Shown: piece by piece, positions 1-6,627 of the stretch | How the letters are laid out: every line of letters begins with the position of its first letter | Position numbering within the stretch: the stretch's first letter is position 1 | Assembly (NCBI GenBank): GCA_937944035.1 | Contig: CALDZQ010000088.1 | Span: forward strand, 1-9,042 | DNA: 9,042 nt | Direction: 5' to 3' | DNA from: an uncultured Neomegalonema sp. | Lineage (GTDB): Bacteria > Pseudomonadota > Alphaproteobacteria > Rhodobacterales > Rhodobacteraceae | Program-made: the position numbers and the translations under genes | Notes under the pieces: generated by a model | Told to the model about the DNA's origin: nothing | The model's input: only the letters and a program-made list of their open reading frames with translations | The model's database searches: none

Positions 1-3000
1 CGGGACCAGTTGCGGCGGATGACGAGTTTGTTGGCTTTGACACTGGCAAGGTTGTTTTGGCCCGCCAGCCATTTCGCCAGACCCGCCGGATTGGCGAAGG
101 TGTCTTTGCGGAACTGGATGGTTGCGCCTTTCGGGCCGCCGTCGAGTTTGGCGATGCCTGCGCGGCGGCACATGGATTTGACGCGCATGATGCTGAGCAG
201 GCTTTCGACCTCGGCGGGCGGCTTGCCGAAGCGGTCGTGCAATTCTGCCGCGAAGCCCTCAAGCTCTTGCCGCGTATCCAGTGAAGAGAGGCGGCGGTAG
301 AGGCCGAGGCGCACGTCGAGGTCGCTGATATAGCTTTCGGGCAGCAGGACCGGGACGCCGAGGTTGATCTGCGGGGACCAGCCGCCGTCATCATCAGGCG
401 CGTCGATCTCGCCCGCGCGCATCTTGGCCAACGCCTCTTCGAGCATATCCTGATAGAGTTCAAACCCGACCTCTTTTATCTGGCCCGATTGCTCCTCGCC
501 GAGCAGGTTGCCCGCGCCGCGAATGTCGAGGTCGTGGCTGGCGAGGTTAAAGCCCGCGCCCAGCGTGTCGAGCGACGCCAGCACCTTGAGGCGTTTTTCG
601 GCGGCTGGCGTCAGCGGCTTGCGCGGCTTTGTGGTCATGTAGGCATAGGCGCGGGTTTTGGAGCGCCCTACCCGCCCGCGAATCTGGTAAAGCTGCGCCA
701 GCCCGAACATATCGGCGCGGTGGACGATCAGGGTGTTTGCGGTCGGGATGTCGAGGCCGCTTTCGACGATGGTGGTGGCGAGGAGAATGTCGAATTGGCC
801 GTCATAGAAAGCGTTCATCACATCATCAAGGCCACCGGGGGCCATCTGGCCGTGTGCGGTGGCGAATTTCAGCTCAGGCAGTTGGGTGCGCAGGAACTCC
901 TCAATGTCAGGCAGGTCCGAAATACGGGGGACGACGTAAAAACTCTGCCCGCCCCGGTATTTCTCGCGCAGCAATGCCTCGCGGATGGTAACGGCATCGA
1001 AGGGGGCGACGTAGGTGCGGATTGTCAGGCGGTCCACGGGCGGGGTTGCGATCACACTCATCTCGCGCACACCGGTCATGGCGAGTTGCAAGGTGCGGGG
1101 GATCGGGGTCGCGGTCATGGTGAGGACGTGAACGTCGGATTTCAGCGCTTTCAGTGATTCTTTATGGCGGACGCCGAAATGCTGTTCCTCATCGACGATC
1201 AGCAGGCCAAGTTGTTTGAATTTTATCGATTTTGCCAGCAGCGCGTGCGTGCCGATGACGATGTCGACGGAGCCGTCGGTCAGTCCCTCGCGGGTGGCGT
1301 TGGCTTCTTTGGTCGTGACGAAGCGCGACAGCTGGCGGACATTGACGGGCAGGCCGCGAAAGCGTTCGGCGAAGTTTTTGGCGTGCTGACGGGCGAGCAA
1401 GGTGGTCGGGGCAATGACAGCGACTTGCAGCCCCTCCATTGCGGTCGCGAAGGCGGCGCGGATGGCGACTTCGGTTTTGCCGAAGCCCACATCACCGACA
1501 ACGAGGCGATCCATCGGACGGCCGGAGCCGATGTCCTCGATCACATCCTCGATGGCGGACATTTGGTCTTCGGTTTCGGTATAGGGAAAGCGGGCGCAGA
1601 ATTCTTCCCATGCGCCTTGCGGCGGGATGATGACGGCGGATTTGCGCAGATGGCGTTCGGCGGCAACGCGGATCAGGCGCTCGGCCATATCCTTGATGCG
1701 GTTTTTCATCCGCGCTTTGCGGGCCTGCCATGCGCCGCCGCCCAGACGGTCAAGCTGTGCGGTCTCGCTGTCGCCATAGCGGGACAGCAGCTCGATGTTC
1801 TCTACGGGCAGATAAAGACGCGCGCTGTCGGCGTATTCGATGGCGAGGCAGTCATGGGGCGCGCCCAGCGCTTCGATGGTCTGCAAGCCCTGATAGCGGC
1901 CAAGGCCGTGCTCGACATGAACGACGAGATCGCCCGTCGATAGCGTGGACGCCTCGGTGACGAAATTCTCGGCTTTTTTGCGTTTGCGGGTCTGGCGGAC
2001 AAGGCGGTCGCCGAGGATGTCTTGCTCGGCAATGACGGCGAGGTTGCCCGTCTCGAACCCCTCCTCCAATCGCCAGACAATGAGGGCGGCGGTTTCGGGG
2101 GGGAGTTTGGCGATTTCTGACCAGCGGGCGACGGTGGCGGTGTCCCCAAGACCGTGATCTTTGAGCAGGGTTCCCATGCGGTCGCGGGAACCGTCGGAAT
2201 AGGACGCGATGATGATGCGTTTTTTATCGGCGGCACGGGCTTTTATGTGCTTCACCACCGCGTCAAAGAGGTTCAGCCCCTCGGTCTGGCGCTCGGCCGC
2301 AAAGCTGCGGCCCATCTTGCCGCCCGCGTCTATCGTGCCGGGGCCGCTGCCTGTGGGAATGGCTGAGAAGGCGCGGACGGGGCGGCCGACGAGGGCTTCG
2401 GCCCATCCCTGATCGTCAAGGTAAAGCAGTTCGGGTTTGGCGGGTTTGTAGACCGGTGCGCCCATCGCGCGATCGCCGCGCGCGGCGTTTCGGGTCTCGA
2501 AGTGATCCTGTATCGCGTCCCAGCGCGCGGCGCGTGTGAGTTCGATATTGCCATCCAGGCTGACCGGGACATCGGGCAGATAGTCGAACAGGGTGTCGAG
2601 GCTGTCATGGAACAGCGGCAGCCAATGCTCCATCCCCTGATGGCGCCCCCCGCGTGAGACGGCCTCATACAATGCGTCATCGGTTCCGGCAGCGCCGAAC
2701 ATGTCGCGGTAATTGCGGCGGAAACGCTCGATTGCGTCGGGGTCGAGCGGGGTCTCGGAGACGGGGGCCAATGCGAGGCGGTCGACGCGGTCTGCGGAAA
2801 GCTGGGTTGCGGGGTCGAAGCGTTTGATTGATTCCAGAACATCGCCGAAGAAATCAAGGCGCAGCGGTTTTGCGCGTCCGGGCGGGAAAATGTCGATAAT
2901 ACCACCGCGCACCGCGAAATCGCCCGGCTCGACCACGGTGGAGGAGCGGGTATAGCCGTTGCGGGACAGATATTGCATCAGGTCTTCAGGAACGATTCGC

Positions 3001-3410
3001 GTTCCCGCTTTTGCGGTAAAGCTGGCGTTGCGGATCACCTCGCGGGGGGGGATTCGCTGGGTCGCGGCGTTGACGGATGTCAAAATGACCGACGGGCGTG
3101 TCCATTTACGGGACAGCGCGGCCAGCGTCGCGAGTCGGGTGGCGCAGATTTCGGTGTTTGGCGACACGCGGTCATACGGCAGGCAATCCCACGCGGGAAA
3201 GCGCAGGATAGGCACATCTGACGCAAATATCCGCAGCGCATCAACCATAGCGGCCATACGCGCATCATCATTGGCGACGTGAATAACCGGGCCATCAGCG
3301 CGTTTGACCAACGCCGCCAGCAAGGATGCGTCAAAGCCTTCGGGAGCGCCGCCAACGCGGACAAGTCCCGGCTCTAAAGCCGCGACTTCGGTGGTGTTTC
3401 GTTCTTTCAT
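1..3410 (-). CDS. mfd: Transcription-repair coupling factor Mfd (3' end cut by window edge)
   Basis: Mfd is a cytoplasmic ATP-driven DNA translocase that removes RNA polymerase stalled at DNA damage and recruits UvrA for nucleotide excision repair. One frame stays open for 1136 codons from the ATG at 3410 to the left edge. Visible parts: the UvrB-like N-terminal module with FPAWDCLPYDRVSP at about residues 71-84; the CarD-like polymerase interaction domain at about 488-545 (GDLVVHVEHGLGRYQG); Walker A GDVGFGKT at 639-646; the DEEQ box at 740-743; helicase motif VI QIRGRVGRS near 908-916; GAGNLLGEEQSG near 962-975; then the TRCF C-terminal domain. Family proteins are about 1150-1170 residues, so only a short tail is missing. 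The start is fixed by an in-frame stop at 3431-3429 with no ATG between it and 3410. No Shine-Dalgarno sequence is visible before it. It is transcribed away from the exopolysaccharide genes and is probably unrelated to them in function. Confidence 0.98.
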   Translation of the reverse strand, partial: MKERNTTEVAALEPGLVRVGGAPEGFDASLLAALVKRADGPVIHVANDDARMAAMVDALRIFASDVPILRFPAWDCLPYDRVSPNTEICATRLATLAALSRKWTRPSVILTSVNAATQRIPPREVIRNASFTAKAGTRIVPEDLMQYLSRNGYTRSSTVVEPGDFAVRGGIIDIFPPGRAKPLRLDFFGDVLESIKRFDPATQLSADRVDRLALAPVSETPLDPDAIERFRRNYRDMFGAAGTDDALYEAVSRGGRHQGMEHWLPLFHDSLDTLFDYLPDVPVSLDGNIELTRAARWDAIQDHFETRNAARGDRAMGAPVYKPAKPELLYLDDQGWAEALVGRPVRAFSAIPTGSGPGTIDAGGKMGRSFAAERQTEGLNLFDAVVKHIKARAADKKRIIIASYSDGSRDRMGTLLKDHGLGDTATVARWSEIAKLPPETAALIVWRLEEGFETGNLAVIAEQDILGDRLVRQTRKRKKAENFVTEASTLSTGDLVVHVEHGLGRYQGLQTIEALGAPHDCLAIEYADSARLYLPVENIELLSRYGDSETAQLDRLGGGAWQARKARMKNRIKDMAERLIRVAAERHLRKSAVIIPPQGAWEEFCARFPYTETEDQMSAIEDVIEDIGSGRPMDRLVVGDVGFGKTEVAIRAAFATAMEGLQVAVIAPTTLLARQHAKNFAERFRGLPVNVRQLSRFVTTKEANATREGLTDGSVDIVIGTHALLAKSIKFKQLGLLIVDEEQHFGVRHKESLKALKSDVHVLTMTATPIPRTLQLAMTGVREMSVIATPPVDRLTIRTYVAPFDAVTIREALLREKYRGGQSFYVVPRISDLPDIEEFLRTQLPELKFATAHGQMAPGGLDDVMNAFYDGQFDILLATTIVESGLDIPTANTLIVHRADMFGLAQLYQIRGRVGRSKTRAYAYMTTKPRKPLTPAAEKRLKVLASLDTLGAGFNLASHDLDIRGAGNLLGEEQSGQIKEVGFELYQDMLEEALAKMRAGEIDAPDDDGGWSPQINLGVPVLLPESYISDLDVRLGLYRRLSSLDTRQELEGFAAELHDRFGKPPAEVESLLSIMRVKSMCRRAGIAKLDGGPKGATIQFRKDTFANPAGLAKWLAGQNNLASVKANKLVIRRNWS

Positions 3411-3556
3411 GGCTGGCGAGGTATCGCGCTAACGATGATCTGGCAAGCAACGTGCAACATCACCCGCAAATTAACCAGATCATGACCAGTTATCCGTACT
3501 CTATCGCAACATGAAGATCGGCGGACGCAGAAGTGCTGTCACTATAGGGAAGCCAA
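3411..3556. promoter_or_regulatory. Divergent intergenic region between mfd and the exopolysaccharide operon
   Basis: This 146-bp gap is the only space available for the promoters of both divergent genes. It is more AT-rich than the flanking coding DNA around 3465-3515. I see no convincing sigma-70 -35/-10 pair for either direction. On the minus strand a weak TTGCAC, 17-nt spacer, CGTTAG arrangement lies upstream of mfd, but it is too poor to call. An AGGGAAG stretch at 3546-3552 is a good Shine-Dalgarno sequence for the gene starting at 3557. A 9-bp inverted repeat lies inside the region and is listed separately. That the region holds promoters is inferred from the gene arrangement. Confidence 0.6.
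3435..3483. repeat. 9-bp inverted repeat, possible operator
   Basis: ATGATCTGG at 3435-3443 is matched by its exact reverse complement CCAGATCAT at 3475-3483. The arms are separated by 31 bp and their centres are 40 bp apart, close to four helical turns. A further related half-site, ACCAGTT, lies at 3485-3491, 11 bp after ACCAGAT at 3474-3480. The loop is long for an RNA hairpin, so a two-site protein-binding element in the divergent promoter region is the more natural reading. The repeat is seen directly; any regulator is inference. Confidence 0.4.
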
Positions 3557-5332
3557 ATGGGCGAACTTAAATTCCAGCTACAACACTATATCGCAGAGCT
3601 GTGGAAACGGCGCTGGAGCATCTTGCTCGTGTCGTGGATCGTCGGAGCAATAGGCGGCATTTTCGCGATGACAGCGAAGGATGTCTACACCTCAAAAGCC
3701 ACGGTTTTCGTGGATACCGGCTCGCTGATGCGTAAGCTGGTCGGGCGTGAATTGCAGGTCTCCGACCCCGGCGCACAGATCGATAACGTGCGCAAATCGA
3801 TGTATGCCAGACCCAACATCGAAGAGGTGATCCGCCGTACCGATTTGGACCTGACGCTAAACGACAAACGCGACTGGGAAGCGTTGGTCGAATCGCTCAG
3901 CACGAAAATGGAGCTGAAGCGTCAGGGGCGTGATTTCTACAACATCGAATTCAGTTCCGCAGATCCGGAAAAGTCCCGCGATGTGGTTCAGGCGCTTCTT
4001 GATCTGTTTCTTGAAGAAGGTCTGATCCGGTCCGGTGTGGACAGCTCTGACAGCGAATCAACGCGGCAGTATATCGAAGCCCAGCTTAAAACGGCGGCCG
4101 ACAAGTTGGCGGCTGTCGAAGACCGGATGGCCGCGCACGAGCGTCAGTATCGTGACGAGTTGGCCGGTGCGCCCGCTGTGGCCAGCGAAAAACGCGGCGC
4201 TGAAAACGAATTGTCGCGCTTGGAATCAGACAAGCTGCTGTTCCAACAAGAGATTGCAAACCTGCGCTCGCGCCTGGCAACAACGCCGCCGCAAGTGCTG
4301 GACCGCTATATTACTAAGCCGCAGGCACAGCGGGCCTATGTACCGCCGCCAAGCAGCCAGAAAGTGCCTGTACCGACAGGGCCGACACCGGAAGAACAGC
4401 GCTATCAAGCCTTTGCCGCGCAAGCCGGAGCCGTTGAGGGTGAGATTCAGCAATTACTGCAACGCCTGACCCCGCAACACCCCGATGTGGCGGCAGCGCA
4501 AGCGCGGGCGGCGAATGTGCGCGCCCAAGCGGCACAGTTGCAGGCAGCGGCACAGCAAGCGAATGCGCAGCTACAGCAACGCATCCAGCAAGCGCTGCAA
4601 ATCAATGCCGCTATCGATCAGGAATACCGGAACTGGCAAATTCAAAGCAACGCGCCTGTAGCGGTGTCCGAGCCGGAAGCCCTGTACAAACCGAACCCGG
4701 CGATCCCTGAGTTGCAATCGCAACTGGGTCAGCGCCAGAGCCGGTTAACGGTGACGGAACAGCAGATCAATGTGACGCGGCGCAAGATGGCCGAATTGCA
4801 ATCGACCCTGACGCGTCAGCCGGAAATTATTCAGGTCTATAACCGGATGCGGGGTGATCGTGAGAAATTGGCCGCCGAGGTGGAGAGCCTGCGCGAAAAG
4901 CAAGAGACGCTGATTACCATCGGTGATCCGAACCGGCTTAATCTGGTCGAGTTCCGCGTGATTGAACCGCCGCAGATGGCGGTTACTCCGGCCGGGCCGA
5001 ACCGGTTGCTGTTGTTCATCGGTGCGGCATTGGCCGCACTGGGGGCGGGTTTGGGCCTTGCATTCCTGCGCATCCAGTTATCGGACAACATGCCGACGAT
5101 TGCCCATCTGAAAAACGCCTTCGATCTGCCTGTGCTGGGTGGCATCTCGACAATCGGTACGGCGGGACAGACAACTCGCAATGTGGTCGGGACAACCGCC
5201 TATCTGACGGCGGTGGCGGCCTCGGTGACGCTGTTCTCGTATGTCGCCTATCGCTATCACTTCCAGCTGTGGCGACCCAATGTCGAGGGGCTGATCGAAG
5301 CCACGGGCAAAACCCTTAGTTCGCTAATCTAG
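3557..5332 (+). CDS. XrtA-system polysaccharide chain-length determinant (Wzz/GNVR family)
   Basis: This is an inner-membrane polysaccharide co-polymerase expected to set polymer length and to couple synthesis to export. The 591-residue protein starts with a Wzz module and a membrane segment at about 20-39. A periplasmic part follows, including TSKATVFVDTGSLMRKLVG and ARPNIEEVIRRTDLDL, both typical of the exosortase-associated subfamily. A long predicted coiled coil is broken by a Pro-rich stretch at 261-278 and carries TPQHPDV at 305-311, then a Gln/Ala-rich helix. The Pro-rich motif before the second membrane segment (EPPQMAVTPAGPNR, 470-483) is the family hallmark. Membrane segments follow at about 484-504 and 548-565, with LPVLGGIS between them. 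There is no Walker A, so the kinase is a separate protein, encoded next. The start is supported by AGGGAAG at 3546-3552. It is the first gene of the plus-strand run, and a separate Wza-like gene does not precede it. Confidence 0.92.
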   Translation: MGELKFQLQHYIAELWKRRWSILLVSWIVGAIGGIFAMTAKDVYTSKATVFVDTGSLMRKLVGRELQVSDPGAQIDNVRKSMYARPNIEEVIRRTDLDLTLNDKRDWEALVESLSTKMELKRQGRDFYNIEFSSADPEKSRDVVQALLDLFLEEGLIRSGVDSSDSESTRQYIEAQLKTAADKLAAVEDRMAAHERQYRDELAGAPAVASEKRGAENELSRLESDKLLFQQEIANLRSRLATTPPQVLDRYITKPQAQRAYVPPPSSQKVPVPTGPTPEEQRYQAFAAQAGAVEGEIQQLLQRLTPQHPDVAAAQARAANVRAQAAQLQAAAQQANAQLQQRIQQALQINAAIDQEYRNWQIQSNAPVAVSEPEALYKPNPAIPELQSQLGQRQSRLTVTEQQINVTRRKMAELQSTLTRQPEIIQVYNRMRGDREKLAAEVESLREKQETLITIGDPNRLNLVEFRVIEPPQMAVTPAGPNRLLLFIGAALAALGAGLGLAFLRIQLSDNMPTIAHLKNAFDLPVLGGISTIGTAGQTTRNVVGTTAYLTAVAASVTLFSYVAYRYHFQLWRPNVEGLIEATGKTLSSLI

Positions 5333-5340
5333 AACAGATT

Positions 5341-5362
5341 GCCCGTGCCTGAAAGCATGGGT
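5341..5362 (+). other. Hairpin in the spacer before the kinase gene
   Basis: GCCCGTGC at 5341-5348 can pair with GCATGGGT at 5355-5362 around the loop CTGAAA. This gives eight pairs, two of them G-U. It sits just upstream of the kinase Shine-Dalgarno sequence (GGAG, 5367-5370). A T5 run at 5375-5379 lies 12 nt after the stem, beyond the Shine-Dalgarno sequence, so this is not a normal intrinsic terminator. It could affect mRNA stability or translation of the kinase; that is inference. Confidence 0.35.
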
Positions 5363-5379
5363 GAGCGGAGAGAATTTTT

Positions 5380-6627
5380 ATGAGCCTTATCGACCGCGTT
5401 ACGAATAAACAAAAAGCCGGAACCGCTTCCGGGTCGAAGCGGCTTGCGCCCACGCCTGTCCGACGGGATTCTATACTCGACGATATAGATGCGTGGGAGG
5501 CGGATACTAAAGGCCGGAAAAATGGGGGGATGGCGCAGTCGGCGTCAGCTCAGGACGTTTCGGCCATGATGGAGCGGTTTGTCCCACAGGATAGGCCGAA
5601 CGCGGTGCTGTCCAAGGCCACTAAAAAGCAACGCCAAGCGGAAGCGCGGGCGGCGGCAGAGGCCGCAGCGGCGGCAGAAGCGGAAGCGGCGGCAGAAGCA
5701 GAAGCGGCCAAAGCGCATGAGGCGGGGTTTGAGTTTAATGCGGGAGCGGAGGCTGAAACCGCCCCCGTGGAGCCAAGCGTCGATCAGACGGCGGAAGCCG
5801 TGTTCGAAGCGGAGGTCGAATCCCCACCCGTTGTGGAGACGCGAAACGAAGAACCCGGCCGCAAGAGCCGCGAATTCGCCTTCGATCACGAGCGCCTGCG
5901 CAAATTCGGCTTTATCACACCCAAAGAACGCCGCTCTCGTATCTCCGAGGAATTCCGGCTGGTCAAACGCCGCCTGATGCAGCGCATGTCGTTGTCGGCG
6001 AAGGATAAAGCGGACAAAAAGAATGGCGACCGCCAGCATGTTATCGTCGTCACCAGCGCGCGGCCCAGTGAGGGCAAAAGCTTTGTGGCGATGAATCTGG
6101 CCCTGTCGATCATCTTTGACGAGGGACTGAACGTGCTGCTGGTCGATGGTGACGTGGCGCGGCCCAGCATGTCGAAAATTCTGGGCCTGCGGAACGATCT
6201 GCCCGGATTGACCGACCTGTTGCTGGATGAAGTGTCGGAACTGCCGAATGTCCTGTTACGGGAACACGAACACCCACTGTCCTATCTTGCGGCAGGTGCG
6301 ATGGTGGCATCGGCAACAGATTTGTTCGGCGGCGATGCAATGCATACGCTGGTGACAGATATGGCTGAGCGTTATTCGGACCGGATCATCATCTTCGATG
6401 CCCCGCCGTTGCTGGCCAGTACGGAGCCTGTGGCCCTCGCGGAACACGCGGGACAAGTGGTCATGGTGGTGGATGCGGAAAGAACTTCGCGAAGTGCGGT
6501 CGATTCGGCATTAGATTTGCTTGAAACAGACCAGAACGTAAACCTGGTGCTGAACAAGACAACTGTCAGAAATCGCACCGAGCAATTCGGAAGCTATTAT
6601 GAAGCATACAATCAAGTTGCGCCGTAA
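5380..6627 (+). CDS. XrtA-associated BY-type tyrosine autokinase
   Basis: This is a cytoplasmic bacterial tyrosine kinase of the P-loop type, expected to dock on the chain-length determinant encoded just upstream and to control polysaccharide polymerisation by autophosphorylation. The 415-residue protein has a conserved lead-in at 168-199 (RLRKFGFITP then RSRISEEFRLVKRRL). Walker A is SARPSEGKS with K233, Walker A' is LLVDGDVARPS with D256 and D258, and Walker B is IIIFDAPPLL with D340. The C-terminus carries a small tyrosine cluster, Y406, Y407 and Y410, a likely autophosphorylation tail. Residues 1 to about 165 are low in complexity, with an Ala/Glu-rich helix around 88-112, so the protein is about 100 residues longer than typical family members. 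The start has GGAG 9 nt upstream (5367-5370). Its last 29 nt overlap the next gene, which suggests translational coupling. Confidence 0.93.
   Translation: MSLIDRVTNKQKAGTASGSKRLAPTPVRRDSILDDIDAWEADTKGRKNGGMAQSASAQDVSAMMERFVPQDRPNAVLSKATKKQRQAEARAAAEAAAAAEAEAAAEAEAAKAHEAGFEFNAGAEAETAPVEPSVDQTAEAVFEAEVESPPVVETRNEEPGRKSREFAFDHERLRKFGFITPKERRSRISEEFRLVKRRLMQRMSLSAKDKADKKNGDRQHVIVVTSARPSEGKSFVAMNLALSIIFDEGLNVLLVDGDVARPSMSKILGLRNDLPGLTDLLLDEVSELPNVLLREHEHPLSYLAAGAMVASATDLFGGDAMHTLVTDMAERYSDRIIIFDAPPLLASTEPVALAEHAGQVVMVVDAERTSRSAVDSALDLLETDQNVNLVLNKTTVRNRTEQFGSYYEAYNQVAP
5668..5703 (+). repeat. 18-bp tandem repeat coding for Ala/Glu helix
   Basis: Two adjacent 18-bp copies, 5668-5685 and 5686-5703, differ at one base (G at 5682, A at 5700). 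They encode AAAEAE twice in the N-terminal extension of the tyrosine kinase, inside a longer GCN/GAR-rich tract at about 5641-5710. The repeat is in frame, so loss or gain of a unit would change the helix by six residues without a frameshift. Confidence 0.7.
6589..6593 (+). promoter_or_regulatory. Ribosome binding site inside the kinase tail codons
   Basis: GGAAG lies 5 nt before the ATG at 6599 and is formed by kinase codons G404 and S405. It favours the long start of the beta-barrel gene over the internal ATG at 6656, which has only a weak purine stretch before it. It lies inside the kinase open frame, 34 nt or more before that gene's stop, which fits coupled translation. Confidence 0.55.

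Noticed and set aside
489..1943. Two long plus-strand open frames (489-1157 and 1164-1943) opposite mfd.
   Set aside because: They lie antisense to the clear helicase core of Mfd, have no recognisable domains and show the composition expected of a mirrored reading of a GC-rich gene.
3540..3550. CACTATAGGGA, identical to the downstream end of a phage T7 promoter.
   Set aside because: The upstream recognition half of the T7 promoter is missing, no T7-like polymerase context is visible, and the AGGGA part serves as the ribosome binding site for the gene at 3557.
3511..3570. A 19-codon open frame overlapping the start of the chain-length determinant, a possible leader peptide.
   Set aside because: There is no Shine-Dalgarno sequence before its ATG, no attenuator-like structure and no regulatory codon run, so chance is sufficient.
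5545..6039. Minus-strand open frame of 164 codons opposite the kinase gene.
   Set aside because: Its Arg/Phe/Cys-rich repeats are the antisense reading of the Ala/Glu repeat tract; the plus-strand kinase is unambiguous.
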